From the NCBI GenBank assembly GCA_000727475.1, contig KL647289.1, positions 700,642 to 764,641 on the forward strand: a DNA stretch of 64,000 bases, given 5' to 3'. Shown piece by piece: positions 36,001 to 47,809 of this stretch. Position numbers and translations under genes: made by a program. The number at the start of each line of letters is the position of its first letter. Position 1 is the first letter of the stretch. This DNA is from Sarcocystis neurona (lineage: Eukaryota; Apicomplexa; Conoidasida; Eucoccidiorida; Sarcocystidae). The notes under the pieces were generated by a model. That model saw only the letters and a list, made by a program, of their open reading frames with translations. It had not been told where the DNA came from and ran no database searches.

Positions 36001-39000
36001 AGCTGCCTCGCGCCCTGGCGGTGGTGCTGCGACCTTGGGGGGCTCGCGCGCTGGGCAGCAGAACAGCCGCGGCGCTATCAAAGTTGAAGGACTCGAGGAT
36101 AAAGAAGTGAAAACTGCAGATGAGGTTTTTGCGCTGCTACGTGCTGCTGCGCCCCGCCGGGCCTTCGCGCGCAGCAGCATGAACGCCCACAGCAGCAGAA
36201 GCCACACCGTCTTCTCGATCTCGGTCTGCGTCAAGGAAGCAGTTCGAGCAGAAGAAACTTCTCTTCTGGCTCCAGATCCAGGCGCCACCAGCAGTAGCAG
36301 CGAACTCCGGAGCACGAGATGTATCGACGGCAAGGGCAACAGCAGCAGCGGAGCAAGTGTCAGCACTCCCGGCAACAGCAGCAGCAACAATGAGTCTAGC
36401 AGCGTCGAGTGCTGCAGCAGCAGCAACGGAGGAGGAGGAGCGGGCAGCAGCGACAGCAGCAGGAACAGCAGGCGACTATCGAGCAATGCCGGCGGAACCG
36501 ACGGCGGGAGCGCTGGCTCCGCAAGAAGAAAGGGACAGCCTGTGGACTTTGCGCGCGCAGCAGCCAACGCGAGAAGAGTGCGCCGGGGAAGAGGAGGTTC
36601 TGCTGACCCGGTTGCTGCTGCTGTCTGCGGGAGAACAGGCGCTTTGCCCGTCGAAGAAGTTTTTCGTGTGGGGAAACTCAATCTCGTCGATCTTGCAGGT
36701 GTGACGTAGAAAGAGGAGCAGCAAGCAGGAAAGAAAATGTAGCGGCTGTTGCTCGAGAACACTTTGGCAGACACACCAGAGTGACACACAGCACCACGTA
36801 GGAAATACACGTGTGAGTAGAGCCACACAGCAGCGCAGGACTGCCAGGCGCACTGCGGAGCCCAGCCTCTCGCGAAGCAGCGCCGTCACACGTGTAGCAA
36901 CAACACACTGCAGAGGTAATAGGGGGACGGCGGTCTCTCGCCGTTTCATGTTCCTTGCCACCAACACTACCGGCTGCATTTGTATTCAGGTCAGTATAAG
37001 AGAAGTTGCACTGCCACTGACGAAAAACGGCGCGGTTCTCTTCTAGTTTTCGACTCTCTATTAAAACGTGGCTGTGCTCCATCAAGTCTACAAGCTGCTG
37101 CTTTCGCTACTGAAATCGTGTTTTCGAGTAAATGTGAAGGGCTCGCGGTGAGTTGCTACGACGTCTGTCTCTCGGTCACCGATGCTGCTTTCTGCGTCGG
37201 GCGACCTCGCACCTACACGCGAAAATATTTGCAGCTGAACGGCTGCCGGCGCAACAGATCCGCCGTCGCAGCAAAATTCCCGGCGCACACGCGCCTGCAT
37301 AGGATGTGCTCCTACACCTGAGAGCGCCAGACCAGCAGCGAGGCAGCGCGCCGCGAGTTCGTGAAGAAACAAGTAGCGAGGCACAGCGCGCAGGGGAGCA
37401 GACAGGGATGACTGAAGAGAGGCATTTCCCAGCAGCAGAAGCCCTCGTCTCTCCTCCGACTCAGCTGGAGAAAAAGTGTGTGTAGTAATACTCGTGCACG
37501 GACCGCAGTTACGGCCAAGGATGCGTGCTTCACGTTTAATTCGGAGCGAGTCTTCTCCCGCACACCGCTGCTCACTGAAAATAAATTTCCCCGGTGTCCG
37601 TAGACGACAAATAAACAGGCAGACATAGTGCACGCTTCGTCTTCCAGAAGAAGAAAAACCCATAAGTGTCACTACTAAGTGAATGTGAATGTACGACGCG
37701 ATCTGTCACTCGCACACACCTCGGAGCGTATTTGCAACTACGAGGCGCACACGGTGACCCCGCGACGGCTGTCTCTTCTCTTCGTGGCGCCTGTTTTCTT
37801 CTTTTGTAGACCTCTTGCTTTACTACTTTGCTGCCTCTTCGCGCTGCTGCGCTGCATTCCTTGTTGCTTTTACACATCTTGTTCTGACAAGGGAGAGACA
37901 AGTATTCGGCTAGCTGCGCGTCCCCAGCTGCACATTCACCTGATGTTCACGTATCTGCACTTCTTAAGTATGTTTCGCTACGCAGACAGGTGACACGGTG
38001 ACACGCAGACGTCCGTGTGTGTACGTATGTGCGTGGATGCGCGTTTCCAGGTGAGAACTCCGTGTACAGAGGCATGTAGTGACATATGTGTCACAGACGT
38101 ACAGTTACCGAGCCTTCACCCAACTTTCCTTCGGCCGTAGGAGCTGTTGTACGTCTTGCCGATGGAGTGTTTTGCGTGTGTGGGACACTGTGTTGTGCTG
38201 CTGAGCTGAGAGATTATCGCTTGCGCTTATCCGTTTGCACGTAGTTTTCTCGGATACACGTTTGACCAAGGAGGATCTGAGCGGCTGCGAAAGGAAATTT
38301 CCCACCTACATTTGCATGTTGTCGTTTCCTGCTTGTGATCACGTTGCGTAGCACGTTTTTCGGAGGGTCCAGTGGCAGACCCACATGTGTACGCAATATG
38401 CGTGTGCAGGTAAACAGATGTACACACGTGTACATACACGCAGATACGTGAGGATAGATGTCCCACAGAGAGCCGCTTCTGGGAAACAGGCGCATGCAAC
38501 GGTGCTGTAGATATTCTGTTTTCTGTCTGCGGGGCGATGCGACCACCACTGTCAACACTGCCTAGCTCGCCCGCGCTCTGAAGAGGCACAGAAGGCCTGG
38601 ACACGACGTTTCTTGCTTCGTGCCCGCTGCAGTCGTTTGCACTCGATCTGCGTTTGTTTCCGCAGGCAGCGAGAACGTGTACCGCAGCTGGGGCGGCGGG
38701 ACAGCCACAGGAGCGGCAGCAGCTGGCGGGGGAAGCGCAGAAGAGAAACGTAGGCGAGAGTGTACACTAATTAACAAGTCGCTGCTAACTCTCGGGCGGT
38801 GTATCAATGCCCTGGTAGAGCACGCGTCTTACATCCCCTATCGCGACAGCAAACTGACGCGCCTTCTGCAGGACAGCCTAGGAGGCTGCACCAAAACCTG
38901 TTTAATTGCTACCATTTCCCCTGCAGAAGATGTCGTCGAGGAAACTCTCAACACCCTCAGTACGTCCGTTTGCTAGTCCTGAAAATGGTGCTGCTGCTGG

Positions 39001-42000
39001 CGCGACGAGTTGTGATAACGTTGCTGCTGCACTGCACTGCACTGCTTGGGAAGCTCTAGTGCTGTTGTTGGTCTTTGCCTGCTAAGCTTCTGCTAGCCTT
39101 CACCTAGAACAGCGAATGATATCTGATCCTACTGCTACGCCTTTAGATCTTGTTGCTGTCGCTGGGCAGCGAGCGGCCAGCCGGCGTGCCGTCGCTTGAG
39201 GCGATTGCTACTAAATTGTGAGTCACCTCAAGTCCATGGCTGCGTTCGAACACGCTTGATCTTTGATAGAGGCACACAGTTGCAGCAACAGTGCCACGAG
39301 CAGCCGCAGGATGTGCAGAGATAACGGTGTCTACGTATAGGTGTCAAATCACATAGAGGTGTAAATGTCTGGGAGGTCCGTAGAGGGAGTGCTGCAAATT
39401 CGTGGGCATTTAATATACACAGGTCTATCACACTTCACTCGACCTCTTCGCAAGGACGTTCTTCACTGTCAATTTGCTTGTGGCTTCTACTACTTCCCTC
39501 TCGAGACCGGGGAAACTGCCTACTAACTCTGGATTGTACGTTTGTATCTGTAGGTAGCCACACACACAGAGCAACAACTGCATGGCGCCTTTTCTCGGGA
39601 TGGCTCTGCTGCTGCGCCGCGGAGGAGAAGCTGCAGATGTGACTCCCCACACTGTTCAACATCTTACTTCTGCCCACCTTGATACACGGGTTTGTATGCA
39701 GCAAGGACCGGCGGCATGTGTGAACTTGTACCGGTATGCTGCACCTGCTTGTTCCTGCGAACTACGAGGCTCTTCAATTTACGTATCTTCTCCTCTGCCT
39801 CAAGACATATATGCATATATATATATATGTACGTGTCCGTGCCTTTGTCAATTTAGTGGAGCTGTAGGGAAGCGCGAGTCCGTCTAGCGTAGATATCCAG
39901 AGTTTCTTTTATGTTTTCCCCGGTGGAATCCCCGTGCGTCCCTGAGGATGTTGCAGACTACGCGTACCGGGCGAAGAGTATTCAGAATCTGCCGGTGAAA
40001 ACCCTGCGCCACTCGAAGTCGTCACTTCTGTCATCGCTGCTTGCGCAGAACCAGCAGCTGCAGCTGCTGCTGGCCTCTCAGCGGGAGAGAGACGGCGTGT
40101 TTTTGCCGGTGCCGCTCTTCCAGCAGCAGCAGCAACAGCATGCGCTGCTGCAGCAGCAGTCGCAGGAGCAGCAGCGGGACATTGTCTCGCTTCAGCAGCA
40201 GATTGAAACGCTCCAGGAAGCCGAGCAGCGCATGCGTCAGAGCCTCGAGGAGCAAGACGCCGAGAGGCAGCAGCTGCAGCAGCAGACGAAGCGTCTGCAA
40301 AGTGAATTGGTAGCGGCGCAGGAGCGGCAGCAGCAGCTGGAGCAGCATCTGCAGACGGCCGAGGAGCAGCGGCAAGCTCTTGCGAAACGCCTTTCCGAGA
40401 AGCTACAGCAGCACGTCCTCACGACTGGAGCAGCTGCGGCAGACCTGCGGAGAGCTGTTGAAGAGGCTACGGTGCTCGAGCGTCACCGGTGGCTGCTGCA
40501 GGACCGCGAGCAGCGCGTGCGTCACACTTGTGAGGGAAGTGCAGCTGGGGCAGATGCCACACGCGAGCGTCTGCAGCAGCAGCTGCACGAGCTTCACGAG
40601 CGACTGCTTCACGTGCTGAAGCAACTCGAAGAAAACGAAGCAGCTCGAGCAGAGGCGGCTGCAGTGGAAGAGACGGTGATTCAAAAGCAGCAGCAAGAGG
40701 ACCTACGTGTCCGGCAGGAGCAGCAGCAGCTTCGCGCAAAGGCGCTGCTGCAGGTGCAGCACCAGCAGCAGGCGCATCGAAAAGACAAAGAACAACAGCT
40801 GCAGGCGTTGACGAGCGCTATAGTGGCCTTTGTCGCCGAGTGCGGCCAGGGACGCGCGGAAACAGCAGCGCGCGCCAACACCGCGCTGCAGCAAGTAGAA
40901 GAGAAGCAGCAGCTGGCAGCCGAACACGTCCACGCCAAGCTGCAGCACCAGTTGGAGCTCGCAGAGATAACTTCAAAAGAACTGCAGCAGCTGCTGCAGG
41001 CGTCATCGTCCACTCGTGCAGCCGACGCCGAACGGACCTGCACCTCGTTGCGAGAGGTCGTGCACCAGGTGGAAGAGTGGCAGCTGCAGCAACAACGGCT
41101 GCTGGAAGAGGGAGCTGCTGCTGTAGCAGCTGCTGTGCAGCACCAACTCCAGAACTTTGCGCAGCAGCAGCGGGCGCGAGTGGAAGAACACTGCCGCAAG
41201 GTTCGCCTTCATCTACAGGACGTGCAGCAGGCGACTCTGCAGCAGAGAGAAGCGGCTGCGGCGGAGGCAGCAGCTGCAGCAGCAGCCGCAGCAGCCGCAG
41301 GCGAAGCGGCTGCCGCTCTTGCGAAGGGAGGCAAAACAGGAGTAAACACTCTTCTCGAGGAAGCGCAGTCGGTTCGCGCCGCTGCCACAGCAGCAGAGCG
41401 AGAGAAAGCGAGCGCAGCAGACCGAGCTGCCGCCGATCGATGCGACCAGTTGCAGCGACAAATCAGCGCCGCGTCGGTAAGAGCAAGCACTTTCGCCTTT
41501 CTTCGCAGAATGTTTCTTCTTCTTTCTCTTCCTGACGGGCAAGCGTGCTCCACGTCTGGACTGCCCGCTTCCAATGTAACCTTCGAAGCGGCGCGAAGCG
41601 GGCATCTGTCTGCGTGGCAGTCGACTTCTCCCTGTGTGAGACGCGGGACATGCGTGTTGCGCGTAGGCAGCACCTGTGCGTACGTCTGCACCGCAAGTGC
41701 ATGCACAGGAGAAACTGGCTGCACACACAGTTCCTTCCGTGCCTCTGCCAATCTTTATTTCTACACGTTTGCAGGACAGCGGACTGCTACGAGCTCTGCC
41801 GCTTTGCCTCTGTTTTCCACTGCGTGTGAATATCGCTGCTGCAGGCCGCAGAAGGAGCGAGTGAAAAAGAAGTGGACGCAGGGCTCCGCCGAGTGCTGCT
41901 TATGGACGAAGAAGCGCTTGCGGCTGCAGCAGCAGCTGCAGCGTCGAATGCTGAAACGTGGCAACACCAACGGCGCGTCCATACCCAGGACGCCGGCGCG

Positions 42001-45000
42001 GCGGCTGCGACGCTCTTGCAGGAAGCATCAGCAGCAGCTGCTGCGCTGCACCGGGGCGGCCGCACAGCACTGGCAGAGCAGCACGCACTGGCGAAGAAGT
42101 GTACTACGCATATTCTGACGCACGTGAGGATTTGGTTGCCGCAGGAAGTCTGCTGTTGTAGCTCTGTCGACTGTGGCTGCTGCAGCTGCTATAGCTGCTG
42201 CAACTGCTATTGCTGCTGCAACTGCTATTGCTGCTGGTCCTGTTGTTGCTGCGTCTAGTGCTGCTGCCGCATCTACTGCTGTTGCTGCTGCCCGTCTTTT
42301 CCCTGCTCCTTCTGCAGTTTACGCTTCTTCTGCGGTTGTTGCTGCTGCTGCTGCCCCTGTTGGTTCGGCGGCGTCTGCTGCTGCCCTGTCGCTATTGCTG
42401 TCGCTGCTGTCATGGCTGTTCCCCGGAAGGCCCCTCGGTAAGAACTTAGTGAGTGAGGCTCCAGGGCGGTGTCAAAGGTTTGCTGCACGCAGAACAGTAC
42501 GGCGTGTGCCTTGGCGAGGGCGTCTGCCTGTCAGTGAGCAACCCGAGCGCTTGCAGCATCTCGTACCGTAAAAACTCGTGGCAGAACGTGTTGTCGTGAA
42601 AGAGGGCGCTTCGTACGAATCTGCTGGGCCTTCAGCGACCTGCCGGTCCACGCCTCTGCTGGAAGCTTCGCGTCACCTCCGCGCGGGTTTATATAGCTAT
42701 ATGTCTACACAGTATATGTGTACGGATATGATTGTGGGTATTGGGAATTGATAGGTGGATATGGTGGGTATTTCATATTGCTAGGTAGGTACGCATTATA
42801 TTCTAGATATATATGGAACAGTGGTGCCTCTCGGGTTGGTGGCTGCGTGTGAGAACGGTAGTACGGCCAATTACGACGGCGACGGCTGGCTAGACGTCGT
42901 GGAATGTGTAGCGCGCCTGCAGGAGGCACTAGCTGCAGTGCCGATGCGTGGGCAAACGCTACTATCGATTATACCGACCCCTGAAAACATGGAGTACGGT
43001 GACGTCGCCTGAAGTAACACGTGCCTACCTATACGTATATATATATGTAATATACATATGGGAAGAGAGAGATAGACAACCACATACGTATATAAGGATG
43101 CATAGGTCAATTAAAATGTGGATACACAGGTACAACTGTATGTAAGTAGCTAGGAATATACCGATAGAAATGTGTGTGTGGAGGGATAGATAGAAATATA
43201 GATAGCTAGTTGGAGATACAGGTGGATAAATAGGTACATAGAGAGTTGTGCACGCGCGGGTATGGGGAGGTGCGGAGACGTGGACCGCTTCACGCACCAG
43301 ACAGTCGTGAAGGGAATTCTGTTCGTCTCTGCTTGTTGAAGTTTTCCATGTGACTTTGTGTGTCGACGGACGCGCACAGACCTGTCGACAAGTGGAAATA
43401 TAAATATTGCACAAGCCTGCAGCGTAAAAGTCTCGTCGTACGTGTGTGTGCGCCCGCGCATGCCTTGAACCTCACCGTTACAAGAAGCCGGAGGAAGGGC
43501 GTCTTGCTAATAAACTGGCGGGCGTTAGAAGCAGCGCTTGAAGCGACACAGCCAGTACAAATCCACGGCAGTGGGTCATCTGACGCCCCACATGAAGTGC
43601 TGGTGCAGAACGTGCCACGCAGGAACTTTGCGGCGGCGTCCCTACCGTTCTAGCAACAGCGAAGGAGCCGCACCCTCTCTAGGCATGGAGGACTGTGCGT
43701 CGGCGTGGACGCACGTGTGTCCACGTCTTTAAACGCAATTCTTCTATACTTTTGAATGCTTATGTTTCTAACTCCGTTGCTGGTGGGTGGGGACGTCGAC
43801 ATGACTCGTGCGCTAACGTGTGGGGGTTCAACATTTGCGAAGTGCACACGGAAGAAGAAGAAGGTGAAGACAATGTGTATCTGCATATACCTCTGCACTT
43901 CAAGCTGTGTTTGGCGCGTCCTCTTTTCCTCAGTTTTACTCGTGCACGAACTTGTTCCTCCCGGCGCGGCGGCAGACGCATCGGCTGTATTCACGCGCAC
44001 TGTGTGTACAGGTAATCTTTCTCTAAGTACATCTCTTTCGGTGTTGCAAAAGGCTGCTCTCTTCTTCCTCGCCCACACTTGCTAGATTTCACCCTCTTCT
44101 TTTGTTCTTTTGTCGGTGTGCGTCTGTGCGGAAAATCTCCTGCCTCGCCGTTGCAGGTGTTGCAGCCGCCTACGTGCGCCAGGGGCACTGAGTGTCTCTA
44201 CGGCCGTGAGCTACCCACAGCCGTGCAACAGGGTGCCGCTGGTGGGGCCAACACCGAGACTGAAGTCAGTTCCTCCGCGACTACTCAGGGGCAGACCAGC
44301 AGCATCAGCGAGAACACAGACAACGCAGTAGGAGGTGTTTGTCAACGAGGAAACGCGGACGCCGCGTGCGGGTCTTCCTCGTGCAGCTGGTGCGCGGCGG
44401 CTGCTGCCGGACGGTGGTGGTTTTCGGCGCATGATGGCCGCGGAACAGCTGCTGCCGCGGAAGCCGCGGCGGCTGCAGCTGCAGCTGAGAAAGAAGCTGC
44501 TGCCACAGAGAGGCCTGAAACGGACAACCAAGCTCGCCTGGAGATGAATTCAAAAACGTGTGCCTCTGTGAAGGCTGCCCCTCACGTGCAGGTGGCCGGT
44601 GGGATGTCGAGGGAAGCTGCATCTGCGGATGCTGCTGTTGACCATGTTCTTCTGCCCGACGCTGCGGAAAAGTGTGTGGATCGTACTGGCGAAGATGTCT
44701 CTGGAGTGCTTTGTGTTGGAAATTCGCGTGTGGCGCTTGACGAGGCGCTGAAGCAGGAAGAGCAAGCGCAGCGGACAGATGATGCACCAGCGTTTCTGAC
44801 AACAGCAACATTTCTGCAGGAGCAGACGGCCGGAGTAGGAGGCGACGAGACGGCGGTGCAAGGGGCAACAGCGCATCTTCTAGAGGACGACGCATTAGAC
44901 TCCAGATGCAGAGAGCCGCAGCGGGCACCCCACCTTCGCAATGACGCAGGAAGGGAGGCGCCACAGGAGCCGCCGCTGCAGGTCACAGCAGCTGAACAGC

Positions 45001-46094
45001 ACAGCTGCGGTGCAGGAACGAGCAGAAGCTGGATCAGTGGAGAAGAATCACTCGGAACCGCAGAGGACAGGGAAGGAGCAGTGTTCCGCAACCGCACTGA
45101 CAAGAGCGCAATGAGCAGCAGCAGATCTACAGAAAGAAGCCCGCTGCCAAGCAGAAGCACCACTACCAGCAGCACGCCGCGCTGCAGGAGCAGTGCTGCC
45201 AGTCGCAGCAACAGCAGCACCAGGAGGGACGAACAAGCCTGCAAGAAGTTCGAGCTCTCTCACCAAGGCGAAGAGCAAAGCTTGGAAAGTACAGCCTGGC
45301 AGTGCGCATCGCAGTCAGCAACCGAAGCCGGAGACGGCAGCAGTAATGCGCCGCCACAGCAGCTGCAGCGCCAAACGCAGCAGCAGCAGCAAGGGTGCCA
45401 CCAGCATTTGAAGGAGGGTAACAGCAGCACAGCCCCTCCTTCTTCTCAGGAGAAGGAGGAGGTCAAACCATCGCACAAATGGAGAGCGGTGCAGCCCCAG
45501 CAGTCGCAGCACCACCAGGGTCTACAACAACACTGTAAACTGGAGGAAGGGCTGGAGCAAGACGGCGGCGCGTCTCGTCTCAAAGAATCTCGAGTCAAAC
45601 TTCTTTCGTTGACGAAGAAATGGGGACCAGAAAGCGCTACTTTCAAGAGTCAGCAGGAGGGCTCTCTTTGTGTGGAGCGGCAGCAGCAGCGGCAGCAGCA
45701 GTGCCGATCTCTGATGCGGGAGCCGCAGCGGCAGCCTCGCTCCCTGCAGCCCCGCGTGCAACATTACCAGCAGCGGGAAAAGCTGTCAACGCGGGAGACT
45801 TCCGCCAAAGGGGCTGGTAAAGGCGCACCCCTTGGTAACGCGGGCAGCGGTGCAGCACGTAAATTGAAGTCGTTGCGCGGAGGAAAAGCGGCACTGTCCC
45901 ATCCTGCCCCGCAGCCAACCCTTCGCAGAAGTCGGTCAGGTGAAAACCTCGCCCACTCGGAAGTGGACAAGCGCAAGAAAATTCACGACGACACGACAGG
46001 AAATACACATTTTGACACGCATTTTTCCGTAGTGCGTGCTACTGAGGGAAAGGAGAGGCCGTGTACCTCGGCGTGGCCTGCAGGAAGTCGCTGA
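30012..46094 (+). CDS. Kinesin-5 (Eg5/BimC-type) plus-end-directed mitotic motor
   Basis: Kinesin-5 slides antiparallel spindle microtubules. Exons: 30012-30905, 32418-32832, 33565-33601, 33872 to ~34259, 35760-36698, 38666-38959, 39957-41476, 41845-42123, probably ~42848-43004, and 44157-46094. Most junctions agree in phase; the end of exon 4 and the region 42.1-44.1 kb are uncertain. The motor starts at about residue 175 ([19 protein letters not shown]), then the P-loop [42 protein letters not shown], switch I (MNAHSSRSH), switch II across the exon 5/6 junction (LVDLAG then SEN), [15 protein letters not shown] and [16 protein letters not shown], and the neck region [16 protein letters not shown]. 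The neck, the N-terminal VRCRP signature and RERDGVFLP after it match Eg5. Low-complexity insertions enlarge several motor loops. After the motor comes a ~500-residue Gln/Ala-rich coiled coil and a 645-residue disordered Gln/Ser-rich tail. The ~2200-residue total is about twice animal Eg5. Confidence 0.9.
34555..34718. repeat. ACAT/ATAC and TA/CA microsatellite in a kinesin intron
   Basis: A run of acat, catac and gcatac units from about 34560 to 34672 is followed by TA and then CA dinucleotides to 34718. It lies in the intron between the kinesin exons at about 34259 and 35760. The apparent frames with Tyr/His/Ile or Met/Cys/Val runs on both strands are translations of the repeat. Confidence 0.9.
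42165..42425. repeat. Intronic CTG/GCT tract in the kinesin gene
   Basis: A nearly unbroken series of gctgct, tgctgc and ctattgctgctg words follows the donor at 42124. It reads Ala/Leu/Cys on the plus strand and Gln on the minus strand. It is placed in the intron because the donor CAC|GTGAGG precedes it and the flanking exons are in phase 0. Confidence 0.7.
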
Positions 46095-46420
46095 TGTTGG
46101 CGCACTACTGGATGTACATACTCACATATACGTGCGTATTTAGGGAGTAATCCACTCAGATCTCCGATTGTGTCTTATTGTGGACTGATCGGCATCTATG
46201 CTTGCACAACCCCGCATCAGGGAGTAATCAAACAAGTCGCCGGTGCAAAACCCAAACTAGGGCTCCCCCTTTTGTGATTCTTTATTATATATTCCCGTTT
46301 GCACGCCGCCAGTAAGGCGCTCCTACCGAAGTGCGCACGCCGGCGCCGAAAGCTTCGAGTTGCTACTTCGTTTGTCCCCCACAGCAACGTGCGCATTCGC
46401 AACGCAGACACACCACATAG

Positions 46421-46611
46421 CAAGGACGCAAATTGTAGATCCATTTTCTAATAGGTAGTAAAAAGAGCTGGATTAACACCAAGAAGCGGTTGCTTACGAG
46501 GCCTCACAAAGTCGCCAAGGACGCAAAATTGCAGATGCATTTTCTAATAGGTAGTAAAAAGAGTTGGATTAACACCAGGAAGCGGTTGCGTACGAGGCCT
46601 CACAAAGTCGC
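46421..46611. repeat. 95-bp tandem duplication (two units)
   Basis: Units 46421-46515 and 46516-46611 both start caaggacgcaaa and share ttttctaataggtagtaaaa and cgaggcctcacaaagtcgcc, with a handful of substitutions and one inserted A in the second unit. No coding frame crosses it, and the short words at its ends do not look like transposon terminal repeats. Confidence 0.9.
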
Positions 46612-47231
46612 CAATCTACAACGTGTTCGCACAGTCGACAATCTGACGTCTGTGTAATTCATTTCAACGTCAGTACCGTACAATCGAGTGTACATATATA
46701 TATATATATATGCAAAGCATTACACAGATAATACCTTCCGGACCACCTTCTGCGTGTCCACACACCTACAGCAGCCCTGGTGGCCAGCTAGCGTTGGACC
46801 AGCATTTCGTACTAGTGAAGAGGCGTGAAGACGCTTGAGAATTCCAGGATGCTCTAATGACTGGTGCAATTTTGAAGAAACGTTGGCGCCTGGAAGACGG
46901 ATACGCTTGTCACGTCTAATCTTGCGTGGTCGTCCGTGTGTCTTATTAATGAAGTTGATAATTAGTCTCGAGTGTTGCTTCTTGCTGCGATGGTATGCTT
47001 CCGTTCGTGCATGTGTACATGTGTCGTCGCTGGCAGCCTGTCGCGTTTCCTAAGCACTGCGTGTCTTTATGGACTTCCGAAGGAGGACATACAGATGTCA
47101 GTGTACAGTACCGCACATGAACGACGGTATTAACACGCAGCAGAACCAATGATCCGCCACGACTTTTCCATCACATGCTGCCGATTTTGGCATCCTGACG
47201 TCTGCGAGAGCCTTGACGGCAGCCCCGGTCT

Positions 47232-47233
<2 letters not shown>

Positions 47234-47262
<29 letters not shown>
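47234..47262. repeat. GT dinucleotide microsatellite
   Basis: An uninterrupted GT run of about fourteen units in intergenic DNA. Minus-strand frames crossing it read Thr-His repeats and are not genes. Confidence 0.95.
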
Positions 47263-47809
47263 ACGGTGGACAAATAACATTTCGTTTCCAAAAAACTCCT
47301 GGAGGTGCTACACATGCTACTGCACACTGTCCTGGTTGAAGGAATACTGCCACACTAGGTGCCGCACCAAATCGAAGGGCTGCTGCTGCTGCTGAGGACG
47401 GCGGGGAGAATACGTTTGCAGACATCCGGATTCTTAGCATCTGGGTGAATGTGTGTGCGACCATTGCCCCCATTCACAGACATGCATCGGTTGCGTCGTG
47501 CTTGCGGCTTGCGTCGTGGCTGCGGCTTGCGTCGATCCCACCCGGCTGGCAGTGCGCCGCTTGTATCTGTGGAGCGGAGTCACCGTGATACCACCTGTAT
47601 TCTTGTTGCGTGTGGTGTGTAATTTTTCCGGTAGCCGCAATTACCTGGTTACCTTCGGACACGAGGTGTCCTGTTCAAAATGTCCCTGAAATGGAGACCC
47701 GTCGTCTTTTTGCTTCGCTGTGTTGGCAGACGCCCGGGCGGCGCTGTGGTGGCTGCTCTGACTGCTGCTCTTCGGTCGTGTCCTGCTGCGACCCGTTCGT
47801 TCCCTGTGC

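Larger units (their letters stand above)
46095..47809. other. Spacer with repeats, no gene recognised
   Basis: The spacer separates two plus-strand genes, so it holds the kinesin 3' untranslated region and the promoter of the next gene. It contains a 95-bp tandem duplication, a TA run near 46694-46711 and a GT run at 47234-47262. Minor frames (for example 46835-47053 plus) have no supporting signal. Confidence 0.5.

Noticed and set aside
35947..36828. 293-codon minus-strand frame opposite kinesin exon 5
   Set aside because: Leu/Ser/Pro-rich reverse translation of the CAG/AGC-rich kinesin coding sequence.
40681..41212. Cys/Ser-rich minus-strand frames opposite the kinesin coiled coil
   Set aside because: Antisense of CAG repeats (CTG/GCT/TGC); the plus strand carries the coiled-coil frame with consistent splice phases.
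47130..47330. Thr-His repeat frames on the minus strand
   Set aside because: Translation of the GT microsatellite.
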